Positions 10,693 to 24,015 of a stretch of 64,000 nucleotides of DNA are shown piece by piece. The stretch is from NCBI GenBank assembly GCA_024349245.1, contig JALDNG010000007.1, forward strand, positions 2,046,501 to 2,110,500, given 5' to 3'. The notes under the pieces are model-generated. The model had not been told where the DNA came from. It saw only the letters and a program-made list of their open reading frames with translations, and did no database searches. Each line of letters starts with the position of its first letter. Positions within the stretch are counted from its first letter, which is position 1. This DNA is from Neodontobutis hainanensis (Eukaryota > Chordata > Actinopteri > Gobiiformes > Odontobutidae). A program made the position numbers and the translations under genes.

Positions 10693-13600
10693 ATGGCCTT
10701 ATTGAAGCTGTGTGTACTGTCTGCACTACTTCTGCTCCTGGTTTGGTGCCATCCCGCCAAGAGTTCACAACAGGATTCAAGCTCTTTTGCTGCCACAGGA
10801 AAACAACCTGCTTTGAGTTCGAGCAATCTGTCCTTCCCCTGGAGCCGTCTACGCCTGCCAAGGTATGACAGATTTTTGCATTCGCTTTGTCTTAATTCTT
10901 GAAAAAGAAATTGTTTTTTCAAAACATTTCTCTCACATCTCTGAACAGTTAGTGTGGCAGTCACAATTTCATTTTTATCAGGGTAGTTGTCATTGTTTTG
11001 TGAGTTGTGTTATAAGTACATTCATGGACCAATCACACCAAAAAGTGTAACAGAAAATATTATTTTTAGAGCAAATCAAATCAAGGTGTTTCTGAATTTT
11101 AGGTACATCATTCCTGTTCACTACCATATTCTTGTTCACCCCAACCTCACAAGTGGTAGTTTCACTGGCTCAGTGCAGATTGAGATTGATGTCCAGAACA
11201 ATACAAACTGGGCTGTACTACACAGCAAGGGTCTACAGATCACTAAGGCCACTGTTTTGGGCCAGAACCTTACTCATCTCTCTGACCAGGTAATGCTTTC
11301 TAATGACCTTTCTTAACTTATGCACATCAATTACTCTGTATATTTGTATTCATCTAAAGCTTTTTCTCTGTTTAGGATCTTCCTGTTCTTTATAACCCTA
11401 TCCATGAGCAGGTGGGTATATTCTCTCAAAGGGTGCTTAGCACTGGACACAAGTACTTCCTGCATATTGAGTTCATCGCAGAACTTTCTGAAGGGTTTTA
11501 TGGATTTTACAAGAGCACTTACAAAACAAGCTCTGGAGAAACAAGGTAAGCTCAAACATATTTACTTCTCTTATTAAATAGCATCTTTTTAATGTGGCAA
11601 ACTGTTTTGATTTAGAACATTAGCTTCAACTCACTTTGAGCCGACCAGTGCTCGCATGGCTTTCCCTTGTTTTGATGAGCCGAGCTTCAAAGCCAACTTC
11701 ACTATGAGGCTCAGAAGGAGCCAGGAGTTCATTTCTCTGTCCAATATGCCTTTAGTAAGTATGGGATGAGTGCATTTATTTCCCTATGTACTTTTTGATA
11801 AAGCCTTTATTTTGATGGATTTTAGGTAAGCACAAGTGAAGTGAGTGGTGGCCTGCTTGAAGACCTGTTTGAGCCGAGTGTAAAGATGAGCACATACCTT
11901 CTAGCTTTTGTCATCTGTGACTTTAAATCTGTCACTGCAAAAACATCTTCTGGCATTCAGGTAAGACTCAGAAATCTATTATTATTATTTTTTTATATAT
12001 ATATTTCTAATTTGTGTTTATCTGTGGGTCATCGACTGCAGGTGTCCATCTATGCTGCTCCTGAGAAATGGCAACAAACACACTATGCCCTGGAGGTTGC
12101 TGTCAAAATGCTGAACTTTTATGAAGATTATTTTAACATTCGCTATCCTCTACCCAAACAAGGTATTTTTTTGGTGACTGAACATTTTTATTTTCATTCA
12201 ACACATATTGATTTTAATTACATGCATATTATATACCTCCCAGATTTGATAGCTATTCCAGATTTCCAGTCAGGAGCCATGGAGAACTGGGGTCTGACTA
12301 CATATAGAGAGACGAGCCTCCTCTTTGACCCACTCACATCCTCTATTTCTGATAAAGTCTGGGTTTCTATGGTGATTGGGCATGAGCTTGCACATCAGGT
12401 TAGAAAAACACTGTCTACTCACGTCATTGTGTGCAGTAGTTCATAAGTGATCTTCTTTTCAGTGGTTTGGTAATTTGGTGACTATGGAGTGGTGGAATGA
12501 TATCTGGCTGAATGAAGGATTTGCCAGATACATGGAGTTCATCTCAGTAGAGGCCACCTACCCTGAATTCAAAGTGGTACATTGTTATAGTAATATAAGC
12601 AGCTTTATATTTTACAATCATTTTAGTGAGAGCTAGAAATTGTTTCATGTATTGTCCACAATCTTGCAGGATGAGTATCTGCTCTACACGTGCTTTGCAG
12701 CAGTTGGCTACGATTCTTTGAACTCTTCTCGGCCAATTTCAAGTGCAGCAGAGAATCCCACTCAGATCAAAGAGATGTTTGACACGGTCTCCTATGACAA
12801 AGTATGTTTCCAGTCATAAATAAATTTTCAATCACATTTTATCAATTATGCTCATGAGTTCAGATTGGTCTGCCTATGTTTGAAACTGGGGGAAAGACCA
12901 GTAACATAAAATGATCTTTGTTGCAATTCAAACATTTTCACTTTTTTCTGTCCTGCCAGGGAGCATGTGTGCTGCATATGCTTCGCCACTTTCTGACAGA
13001 TAATGTGTTCCAGAGTGGAATAGTGAGATATCTTCGCAAATACAGCTATAAAAATGCAAAGAACCAAGACCTGTGGGACAGCCTGTCCAGTGTAATGAAA
13101 TATTTTAAAAATTCTTTATATAGTTTGTCCATCTTAACAAATTTAATATTTATTTTATTATTATCTTTTTTTGTTTATATTGTGACATATTACTTTTTGT
13201 TCAGACATGCTCAGAAGGGGACTTTATTTCTGGAAAACACTGTTACAGCAGCAACCAGGCATTCAAGAATGCTGTGAGTTAAATTGCTTGTGGTCACACT
13301 GGGGATGGCTCTCTGAAATTTGGATTTAATAGTAATTCTCATGGTTTTGTGTCTGTGTGTCTTGCAGTACTTGTTTGCAGGTGAACACCTGGACCTGACA
13401 GCTATGATGAACACATGGACTTTGCAGAAAGGTATTCCTCTTGTTACTATAACAAGGAATGGACCTTATCTGCTGCTGAGACAGGACAGGTTCCTGAAAA
13501 CAGTGATGCCCTCCGACCCCCTCTGGTCCACATTTCAACAAGGGTAGAACTAGACTTCATAAAATAATCCACAATTTTGCTCTAATATATTGACTTTTAT

Positions 13601-15435
13601 GTGAATACTTTGACATAATTTATATATTCTAATACTTCCTTCCCTAGTTACATTTGGCACATTCCCCTCACATACAAGACTGATGCCTCCAACACAGTAT
13701 ATAAACATCTGATGACTTCTCAGACAGGTAAAAAAGACAAACTTCCATTGCATGCCTCTTTGCTTCCTATTTTAATGCCCTTTTTACTATCATGTGTCAT
13801 TTAGACAGTGTATATATAGGGGAAGAGGTCAACTGGGTAAAGGTAAACACTGACATGACTGGCTATTATGTGGTTCATTATGCGGACGGAGGTTGGGAAA
13901 AGATGACCAAACTACTCAGGGAAAACCACACAGCTCTGAGCTACCAAGACAGGACTCACATGATACATAATGCATTTCAGTTGGTCACGTAAGTAGACAA
14001 GTCTGGGCTAGTTATGTTTGTTATAATACATTTCACACCATAAACCTTTGTATATTCCCACAGGGCTGGTCTTTTGCCGCTCAATCAAGCCTTAGATCTG
14101 ATCACTTATTTAACATTAGAAGTACATACAGTGCCTCTCCTCCAAGGACTGGGTTATTTGGAGAGCTTTTACCGGATGATTGAGAGAAGGAATGACCATG
14201 AATTAACACAGAAGCTGGGGGTAATGGATTAAAGCTATACCATGTGCCAGAAAAAACTATTCTTCATAAATATCTGTACCTTTTGTGTTACCTCTTTTAG
14301 ATGCACATCCTAAAGTTTTTCCGCGGAGTCATTGACCAGCAAACATGGAGTGACAATGGTTCTGTGTCAGAGCGCAGACTGAGATCAGAGGTCCTCTCAC
14401 TGGCTTGTCATCTCAATGACCCACCTTGTCTGAAGCAAGCTCAGCAAAGCTTCAATGACTGGTTAAAATCCAATGGAACACTTAGGTCTGCCTGTTTATA
14501 TAATTTAGCTAAATAATAAAGTTAGATAGCATAATTTAATTGAATGTCTCCAATAAATGCGTGTATATGATTTACTCTAGTCTTCCTACTGATGTGGCAG
14601 AGACAGCATATTCAGTTGGAGCTAAAGACGAACATGGCTGGTCCTCACTTTTCTACACCTATACCACCTCTCTCTCTGCAGCACAAAAGCAACAAATTAT
14701 GCATGCTTTGACCAGCACCAAAAATGTCACCAAACTACAGGGGTAACATACAGTTATTTTGCTGCATCTTGTTTCCATATGCTGCCACCATGTGGCAAAA
14801 TATTGCTATGAAATGCCAAATAATGCCATAAAAACTACAGACTTACTAAATGTTTGTGTTGTAGACTGCTAGAGCTAGGTCTTGAAGGGAAGGTGATTAA
14901 AACCCAGGATCTATCTGGCGTCATCTACATGGTTGCCAAGAACCCGCTGGGCCATGGACTTGCCTGGGACTTTGTGAAGAAGCATTGGAGAACCCTGGTT
15001 CAAAAGTACAAAGTGCACAGTGACATTAGACCAAAATTAAATTTGTTTTAATTATGAATTGATTAGTTTTAGGTAAACAAATGCTTATATTCTGTTTCTT
15101 TTTGTTTTGCAGGTTTCAGTTAGGCTCATTTTGTATCAGAAACATCCTCATTGGTACATCAAGCCAGTTTACAACTACTGAAGAACTTGCCGATGTAAAC
15201 ATGAATTTGTTCTATTTAGTGTGTTTAGGAGATATAGCCACACTGTATGCATAATTCAAATGTTTGTGTGTTTATCTCTGACTTACAGATCCAGTTGTTT
15301 TTTGAGTCCATCAAAGACGAGGCATCTCAGCTAAGAGCCACTAAGTTGGCATTGGACAATGTGAAGAAAAATGTTGACTGGGTGCAGAGAAACCTTGAAT
15401 CTTTAAGAAACTGGCTTAATGAACAAATAAAATGA
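10693..15435 (+). CDS. erap2: Endoplasmic reticulum aminopeptidase, ERAP2-like (M1 family), complete
   Basis: Twenty exons: 10693-10862, 11103-11289, 11376-11545, 11616-11754, 11826-11960, 12042-12162, 12244-12398, 12463-12576, 12670-12801, 12960-13091, 13205-13273, 13368-13543, 13648-13727, 13805-13988, 14064-14220, 14301-14485, 14581-14742, 14865-15005, 15113-15194, 15289-15435. Frame is kept throughout, giving 945 aa, close to human ERAP1/2. An N-terminal hydrophobic signal (ALLKLCVLSALLLLLVW) targets it to the ER lumen, where the family trims peptides for MHC class I. The M1 substrate motif GAMEN is at residues 318-322, and the zinc site is HELAH (354-358) with E377 18 residues on. Segments such as LLFDPLTSS, VIDQQTWSDNGSV, LELGLEGKVIKT and the GYLESFYRMIERRN stretch favour ERAP2 over ERAP1. 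Exon 11 codes for the variable Cys-containing loop seen in ERAPs and absent from LNPEP. It sits just upstream of lnpep in the same orientation, as in human. ERAP1/2 co-orthology remains possible. Confidence 0.9.
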
Positions 15436-15514
15436 AAGACAACAGAATAAGTGGTGAAAAGAAAAAAGTGCAATGCAAAAAATATTGTGTTTTAATTTAT
15501 CAATTCATCAACAT

Positions 15515-15520
15515 AATAAA
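15515..15520 (+). terminator. erap2 poly(A) signal candidate
   Basis: AATAAA lies 80 bp past the erap2 stop, at a typical distance for a short 3' UTR and before the GT microsatellite. Confidence 0.45.
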
Positions 15521-15679
15521 GCTAAGATAGTACAAGGGTTACCTGGCTTTCTGTCCATCTACAATCCAAACTCTTATGATGGACTTGCCACTGTAAGATT
15601 TGACGTGCCTTGTACACATGCACGATACAGTATGTTCCCATTTGTAAAGATAAACCTGACAGGAAATTCTTGCAGAGGG

Positions 15680-15681
<2 letters not shown>

Positions 15682-15737
<56 letters not shown>
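15682..15737 (+). repeat. (GT)n microsatellite
   Basis: An uninterrupted GT dinucleotide run of about 28 units between erap2 and lnpep. Minus-strand open frames across it that read Thr-His repeats are artefacts of the repeat. Confidence 0.95.
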
Positions 15738-15739
<2 letters not shown>

Positions 15740-16397
15740 CCATTGGTGTCAGACATACTAAATTTTAGAATTATGTATATGAGTATGGCTGTAATCTCAC
15801 ATAAAAATCTCTGTATAGTATCCTAAATTACCTGGCGCTAATAATACAAAATTAAAAAACAAGGAAGCAAAAATATTAAATTAATTTAGATGAGGTTTTG
15901 TAAGAGATGATTGCAAGAGACTGACTGATTATTTTTTATCAACTACATATTAATAACCTAGCCGACATGGTGAGTGCATATGGCCATGTGACCACGCCCT
16001 TGACAGTGTCAGCCAATAGTTTTCCAGCAAATGAGAGCGTGTCAACAACTGGTCTAAGACTGTTTGGCCGTGGTTTATTTTGCCGAGCTTTTAGCTTTAC
16101 AGTACTAGGTTTACTTACAGGCTTAAACATTTGTGAACCATAGCTTTATAACTATGGATTAGACTGGTGAGTTGATTTGCGATACAAACTAACTAATGTA
16201 AGCGAGGTAAATGTCTTTCAGTCAGATACAGTTGTCAGAAGTTGGCTAGTTCTGAGCTAGCCTTACGTACCCAGTAGACCATTGGAAAGAAGCTTTTTAG
16301 TATTTATTGAAACGGTCTGAAAACTTGTGGTGGGTTGTGCTCAGCTGTAAAACCAGACAGTTCAGTAAAGCAGAGGTTGTCCTGGACTTAACCAACG
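15738..16397 (+). promoter_or_regulatory. erap2-lnpep intergenic region and lnpep 5' UTR/promoter
   Basis: About 0.66 kb lies between the microsatellite and the lnpep ATG. The sequence becomes less AT-rich after about 15960, consistent with a promoter and 5' UTR. No TATA box or coding exon was identified. Confidence 0.4.
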
Positions 16398-19300
16398 ATG
16401 GATCCGTTTGACAGCCGCAATTCAGGTAAGAAAATAAGGTGATGGCAGTATTATGAAGCTAACAGCTGCGGGCCGGCTAATGACCAACATTAGCTACAGC
16501 TTGACTGGACGTGACATTCATACGAGGACACAGTCTGTTGATGGGGTTTAACTATTACTGTTACTATTACTAATTCAGCATATTCAATAGTTGTTGCTGT
16601 CTTTTTTTTAATCATGGTGTCCACTCTCATGCTTTAAGATTTTACAGACATTGTACATACATACATTGTCAATTACATTTTATCTTTGCTGTCTTTATTG
16701 TTTCGTTTTAGCAGTGAAAGTGAAACACTGTTTATGCTCAGGATGTTTATCACAACAGCAGCAATGTTTGCCAAGTGTGAGACTTTTTTTTGTCAATAAT
16801 GGCTCATTGTAAGAGCGGGCAAGTCATATATTTGTTTGACTAGCAGCCAACCACTTTACAATCTCTGTAGCTCTAGGACGCCAGGGTTTTAATCAGAGCA
16901 AACATAAATGCATTGCTTCATAACTTACGCAAAGTTCAAATTAAAAGAGGAACAAGCAGTCACTAAATCAAAGTAGCCTTATAACTTCCTGGTTTTATAC
17001 GCAGTTTACATATGCTTTAAATCCAGACATTAACTCCTGTTTTTGGACTTGGTTAGATGGCACTCAGACTAAAATATGTAGACAATTTGTTTTAGTAAAC
17101 AGTGGAGGACTCAAAAGATGTTAAAGTGTGTCATATTTATGCAGTGATCTCCCAAAAAAAGTGTGAAGACAAGAATGTGTGTCTGAATTGTACTACAACT
17201 GCAAACTCAGAAAGCCTCGATCATTTAAAACGTGATTTTAATCAGGAAGTGTAAGTGAAGACATGCTCAACATCCACATATTTTATTCTTATCATTATTA
17301 AATTAGACGGTTAAATGCAACACAGGTTGTCTCAGCTGCAAATTCTTGCAGGAGACTCACATGTTTAGTTGCACAAAAGAACTCTTCTTCCTGTTTCTAG
17401 CCCAGGTTGAGGAATTGCCACTACTTAACCGTACAAGCCATGCTCTAGTAAATCTAGTAAATCCTGTGTTTTCCATAATATAAGGCAGTTTTGAAGTAGA
17501 TTTCTGAATGTTTTTTAAGGGTTGAATGTAAGAGACTTTGACAGACATTTATAACGTTTAAAAAAATGTGTATTATTTGGATGTTTGAGAACCCCTACAG
17601 ACCAGTCTTTGTTTTAATTGTAATAGTTAATGCAGGTAAAAAAAAATGTTCGGTTTGCTGGAAAAACTTTTGTATGAGATACCAGTAAACACTTTTTGGA
17701 GATATTTTACTAACCAGAATATCCTGATGAAAGTTCTCTTTGTTATATGCTTCTCATGTTTTCTGCAGTGACCATAAGTAGTATTAAAGTTTTCGTGTGG
17801 CCTTTTGGTCTTTGACCAGGATGTTTTCATATTCAATGTATTACCTGCATACAGTTGACTATATGAGTGGCCCAAATAACAACTTGATTTTTGTTTTGTG
17901 CCTTATAACCCTTATTGAAAAACTTTATTTTTTACAGAGCGAGTAAACCTGCCAAGGAACATGATTGAGAACAGCATGTTTGAAGAGGAGCCTGACGTTG
18001 TTGACTTGGCCAAAGACACCACATCTTTTCCTGTATGCTATGGTTTCTGTTTATAAATAATTTTATGGTTTCAACAACCTACCTCTGGTAGTTGTGTTTT
18101 TTGTGGCATGGTTATCACTGTAGACTGTTTTTTTATGCATTAATGTGTAATCATTTTAAATCTGAAGATTATTGTGATGGCTATAGGAGAAAAAAATAAG
18201 TTTTTTTTTTTTTAGAGAAAACATTTGATATGGAAACTAAACATATTTTTATAATGTCATTTACAAAATTGTTGTAAATTGTACTGTGGCCATTCTGAAT
18301 GACCATATAAATGGGCACCTTTTGTGCATGCCACTTAAAGTATTCAGATTATTTTTATGAAGTGACTAGATTGGAAACCTGTAGATGGACTGTTTTGTGT
18401 CCAGTTTGCATACTGGCTTTTTATATTGAAAAGAAATCTTCACATCCAATGTTTCTAATTGTTGTGACATGTTAACCCTGTTAAATGTTGTTTATAACAT
18501 GTTAAATGTTGCTTATATAATTGTAAAAATGACTGTTTATGCTTTCTGCAGAGTTTTCCACCTCTTGACCCAGAAGAGGTTGTGTATGAGCCTCGTAGCT
18601 CACGTCTGCTAGTGCGAGGACTTGGAGAAAATGACATGGATGAAGATGAGGAAGACTGCGAGTCTTCAGCCCGACTCCTTGGCATGTCCTTTATGAACCG
18701 TAGCTCAGCTCATAGGACCACCTCCTCCCCTTACACCAGGCAGTCTCTAGCTAGGTAATACAGCAAACACTTTACTGGTCAAAGATGTGATTTTATTTTT
18801 TTATTTTTCATGTGTTAATGGCATAAAAAAGTATAATGTTATTCTCCTTCCTCTTAGGTCATGTTCCAGACCTTCAGCTCGCACAATGGTTGTATGTGTG
18901 CTGTTTTTGGTTTTAGTGGTTTCTATGACCATGGTAATATACTTGTTACCTGGATGTACTTTTACAAAGGTAGGAAAAAGACCAAATCAGTACGTACATA
19001 AGTGGTAGAGTTTTTTATCATTAGGTTATGTTGTGTCAGCAGCTCACACAACCTCTTCTTGCTCTTCAGACAGGTTGCCGTAAACAAGACAAAACCACTC
19101 CCTTAGAGCCAGTTTATCCAATTTCCACTAACGGTGAAATGTTCCCCTGGGCACGGCTTCGACTGCCACAGAGCATACAACCACTAAGTTATGACCTCAC
19201 CTTGTACCCTGACCTTGACAACATGACATTTAGTGGAAAGACAGTCATCAATATGTTTGTACGCCATAACACCACACACATTGTTTTGCATAGCATGAAT

Positions 19301-22300
19301 CTCAACATTACCAAAGCTACCTTTATGGTAAGTCTGTACACTGGGTCTATTCAAACTTAGTGTTCATGTAACTACTGAGATATTTAAACTTTATTGTTTT
19401 ACTTGGCAGCTAGGTGATGGGGAGCCTACTGCTGTGACTGTACTTGAGTATAAACCAAGACAACAAATAGCTGTTAAGTTTCCGGAGGAACTAAAGGCTG
19501 GCCAACATTGTGTTTTGACTCTGGATTACTTTGCCAACCTCTCTTACACCTATGATGGTTTTTACAAAAGCTCATACATTGACAAAGATAACAATAAAAG
19601 GTATTTTAATTGTTTATAGTTTTTTAGTAATTTACCTATTTGTAGTGTAAAAATAACGAGCTTCATCTCATGTCCATATCATTCTCAGAGTGCTAGCTGC
19701 CACTCAGTTTGAACCTCTGTCAGCGAGGAAGGCTTTCCCATGCTTTGATGAACCATCATTTAAAGCCACCTATCTCATTAAAATCAGCCGAAAACCAGAC
19801 TATATCACTCTCTCCAACATGCCCAAGGTACTTCAAAATAAACAGTAACTTTTCCAGTTGTAATGTCCTTCCACATGGTCTTTATTTTAATTTTCTGGTA
19901 CATGTGTCGTAAGAAATAACTTTTAAATCCAGCAGCTTTTGTGTGGCTACATTAAGAAAATTCCCCTTTTTTGTTTTTCAGGCTAAAACAGAAACGCTTC
20001 CAAATGGCCTATTGCTGGATGAATTTGAGAAGACAAGCGTGAACATGAGCACATACCTTGTTGCTTTTATTGTGGCTAACTTCAAGCCTATTAGCAGAAA
20101 TGTCTCTGAAACATTGGTAGGTTTTACTAACCTGTTTGATTTAAAGCCACTCTACTTCACTTTGAGCCAGTAGAGGGTTTAGATCCCTTTCTGTTGAACC
20201 CATGGATAGTGGTTGCTATATTTATTTACAAGTGACAACGTTTAAGGCTGCAAGTTTGGAAGAAAAAACATTTCTTCTGAAATGGTCGAGTCATTGCACT
20301 GTGTTTTACAAATGGGACTCTGCTAGGGTTCAGTGTATTGGCCTCATTTTTCTATGCTTTTGCTTTAACCTTTTCTATTTTAAAAAAAATCACATTTCAT
20401 TACTGGTATAAAGGCAAAGTAAAAAACCTAAATAAGCAAAGTGCAATAGTTAACTTTTATCTTTATTGTAGGTATCCGTTTACTCTGTGCCAGAGAAAAC
20501 GGAGCACACCAGCTACGCTCTGGATGTAGCCTCCAAACTTCTAAAGTTCTACAATGACTTCTTTGAGATTGACTTCCCCCTCAAAAAACTGGGTGGGCAA
20601 ACAGATTAACTTGACCACACATTTCTCTGTTAAATTAAATTATAAAGATATGTTTGCTTTACTCACAGTAACTCACTTTTTTTCTATGTTTTTTTTTCTT
20701 GTCAGACTTGGTTGCTATCCCAGACTTCCTGGCAGGTGCGATGGAGAACTGGGGTTTGATCACCTTCAGGGAAACAAGCCTTTTGGTGGGCACAAATTTC
20801 TCTGCACTAGAAAAACAAGTGGTTGCCTCAGTTGTGGCTCATGAACTTGCCCATCAAGTAGGTGTTTGCTTTATGTTAATGTGAAATTTATACATCAAGC
20901 TATATGTACAGTGCATTTTTCTTATCTAGCCTTATGTTGTGTTTTGTCTTAGTGGTTTGGAAACCTGGTAACCATGAGCTGGTGGAATGACCTTTGGCTT
21001 AATGAAGGCTTTGCCACTTACATGCAATACCTTTCAATACAGACTGTTTTGCCTCAACTGGACATTGTAGGATCACACACAGCTCAGTGTTTTATGTTGT
21101 ATTGTAAAACTAAACTGTAGTATTTGATTGATGATGTTTCCATTTGCAGGGTAATTTGTTCCTTGATGTGCGTTTAAGAGCTTTGGACAAAGATGCACTA
21201 AACTCTTCTCATGCAGTTTCGACAGAGGTCAATACACCAGAACAGGTGGAAGAGATGTTTGACTCGGTCTCCTATGAGAAGGTATACTTTTATTAACAGT
21301 TTAAGTGGGTAAAAGCAGTGGTGACCATTACTAGAGATGTGCGAAATTATTTTTTTTTAGGGTGCATCTATTCTCCTGATGCTGAAGGCCACGCTCCCAG
21401 GAGACCAGCAGTTCAAAAAAGGGATCATACATTACCTAAAGCAGTTCAGAGGACTAAACACAGACACAAATGACCTCTGGAACTGCCTTACTCAGGTATT
21501 GAACATTCACTTCCTGTAAGACTATTCTCGTTGTCTTCAATTTGTATTTCTAAACATAATACCAAACATGATAGGTTGGTAAACCCAATGTATTTCTGTA
21601 TCTGGCTAACACTGTATATACTCCAAGTCAACTTTCCTGCTTAAGACAGAGGGCAGACAGTAAGTTGCATAATAACTGACAAGAGGGCTTGAACCCGATG
21701 CCCTGAAATTGACTGTCCGTCAGCACCTCATTACATCCCTCTGTTGGTACTTGGATGTAGAGGATTCTCTTGTTCAATAAAACTCTTTTTAAGGGCATAC
21801 ATGTTCACATTTAAAAAGAAACATTTTATCAATGTTGTGGTGGGTTTCCATCAAATAATTTCCCTCATTTTAGCTGCAGTTTATACCACAACTTCTGTGG
21901 AAATGAATTGAATATAACTAGCCAAGATGTTTGAAAAAAAAAAAAATGGATTTGGAAATCCGGATTTTGTGTGGCTTCCTAAGGAGCAGTTGGCAACACA
22001 ACATCAGAATGTGTCTGAGATGATGACCTCATGGACATCACAGAAGGGCTTCCCACTGATCACAGTAAGCCGCAAAGGAGTTGAAGTAACCCTTACTCAG
22101 GAGCACTTCATGCTTACATCTGATAATGACACACATTCTTCCAGGTGGGCCTAATGACAAATATACACATTGTGCTATAAACAGAAGAATCTTATGTTAA
22201 CTGTATACGTATTCTGTTCTTCTCTCAGTTTGTGGCATATTCCGGTGACCTATGTAAATGACAGCTGTAGTTTGGCCCCTGAGTGCAGACAAGTGTTCAC

Positions 22301-24015
22301 TCTGAAGACAAAGTCAGGTAAAAGGAAAACATCTACTGGCTTCATGAGCTTTGTTTCATCAACTTAACTCTAATAACTATTGGGTTTTATGTTTTTGTCA
22401 GGAACACTAAAGTTGCCAGGAAATGTGAACTGGTTAAAGTTAAACTACAAAAATACAGGCTTTTACATTGTTGACTATGGAAATGAAGGCTGGGCTGATC
22501 TTAGAGATGCCTTGAATAAGGATTACCAGGTACTTTCAAGTGAAGATCGAACCTCTCTGATACACAACATTTTTGCTCTTTCGAGGTGAGATGACGTTTG
22601 TTAACTAACTTAGAATTGTTATTTTCTTTAAATATATGCCAACCACTTTTCTGCTCTTGTTAACAGACTGGGGCGTGTGTCTTTTGAGCAAGTTCATCAT
22701 CTCTTAAATTACTTGTCGAAGGAAACTGAGACTACTCCTGTGATAGAAGCATTGTTACAGCTCAACACTATTTACAGACTCCTCGACAAGCACCATGAGA
22801 ATGAACTTGTGGCCCGTATGACGGTTAGATCTGAAAAATTTTTTTGTTTGTTTGTTTCAGTGTTGTAAATTAATATTTAGATTTAGTAATATCTGATCTT
22901 TGGTTTGTATACTTCAGAATTATCTGCTTAGACTTTTTGGGTCTTTAATTATAACCCAAACATGGGATGAAGTGAACAGTGTATCTGAACAAGAACTACG
23001 CTCAGCCCTGCTAGAAACAGCCTGTAGCCTCAATGAAAAAAATTGCACACAGAAAGCCAAAGCCATGTTTAAGCGCTATGTTGAATCCAATGGGACTGTA
23101 CGGTGAGCCAAAATCATATTATTTCTACAAGAGAGAATTGAAATAGTATACTGAAACACTGACTCACCTTTCTATTTGTAGTTAATAATCTGTGTGTTTT
23201 TTAGAATCCCTGGAGATTTGCAGCAAGTTGTTTTCAATGTGGCTGCGCAGTCAAATGAAGATTGGGCTACTCTGTTGACTCTGTATGCAAATGCCAGCTA
23301 CGATTCAGAAAAAAGAAAAATGCTAAAGGGCCTGGCCTCTTCTCAGGACACACGGCATATTGTGTGGTCAGTAAATGTGGACATCAAATTATTGTGTCAT
23401 TTCACTGTTGACAGCATTACACTGTTTGCTACTACCGATAATACTAAAGGTAAAGTAATTAAGTTTTGCTGTGGTTTCAGGATATTAAAGGAAGGGTTGA
23501 GAGGACAAATCATCCAGACACAGGAGCTGCCTTTAGTCATTGGCACTGTGTGTAATGGCTTTGCTGGCTACTTGTTTGCTTGGGATTTTATCCAGGAAAA
23601 CTGGGATAAATTAATAGAAAAGTAAGTGGCTCATTTTAAGTTAATATGTTTTTAGTAACATTAACCAATACATTATCCTTTTGGTTGTAGGTTTCCTCTT
23701 GGATCATTTGCAATTCAGAGAATTATCAAGTCTGCAACCTCTCAGTTTTCCACCAAGGCACACCTTGACCAAGTATGTTTTGTATATCCTTAATATCTCT
23801 GCACATATCTGTTGTCCATTGTCAAATATTTAGGGTCTTTAATCTAATCTCACCCAGACCACTATATTGTTTGTGTTTTTTAGGTGCAGAATTTCTTTTC
23901 CAGCCTAAAGGAGCGTGGCTCAAACATGAGAAGTGTACAGGAGGCTTTGGAAATCATCAAGCTTAACCAGCGCTGGATAGACACAAACCTTGCTTCCCTT
24001 AGACAATGGCTTTAG
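16398..24015 (+). CDS. lnpep: Leucyl-cystinyl aminopeptidase (LNPEP/IRAP, oxytocinase), complete
   Basis: Twenty-two exons: 16398-16425, 17938-18032, 18552-18754, 18858-18969, 19070-19327, 19410-19600, 19689-19827, 19982-20116, 20472-20592, 20706-20857, 20953-21066, 21150-21281, 21361-21495, 21984-22144, 22229-22317, 22402-22585, 22667-22823, 22918-23102, 23205-23366, 23481-23621, 23691-23772, 23884-24015; 1035 aa (human about 1025). It is a type II membrane zinc aminopeptidase that cleaves vasopressin and oxytocin, traffics with GLUT4 vesicles and trims cross-presented peptides. The cytosolic tail is strikingly conserved: NMIENSMFEEEPDVVDLAK, dileucines at 60-61 and 83-84 with an acidic cluster between, then LLGMSFMNRSS. 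The membrane anchor is residues about 119-139. GAMEN is at 438-442, HELAH at 473-477, second Glu at E496. Exon 14 uses a CCTAAG acceptor and the exon 17 donor is GTTAGA, both non-optimal but frame-consistent. The ERAP loop exon is absent, as expected for LNPEP. Confidence 0.93.
16426..17937 (+). other. lnpep: lnpep intron 1
   Basis: 1.5 kb intron after a 28-nt first coding exon (M-D-P-F-D-S-R-N-S). Phase 1. No further coding sequence was seen. Confidence 0.75.

Noticed and set aside
10693..15435. Naming the ER aminopeptidase erap1
   Set aside because: Length and motifs fit both, but several diagnostic stretches (the LLFDPLTSS region, the Cys-loop exon, the GYLESFYRMIERRN region, LELGLEGKVIKT) and the tandem position before lnpep favour ERAP2. 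A tree would settle it.
15522..15756. Minus-strand Thr-His repeat proteins
   Set aside because: They are translations of the GT microsatellite and erap2 3' flank with no supporting splice or homology.
21927..21983. Upstream coding extension of lnpep exon 14
   Set aside because: The open frame runs back to an ATG at 21927, but the residues (poly-Lys, then GNPDFVWLP) do not match the family, and exon 13 joins in frame at the CCTAAG acceptor ending at 21983.
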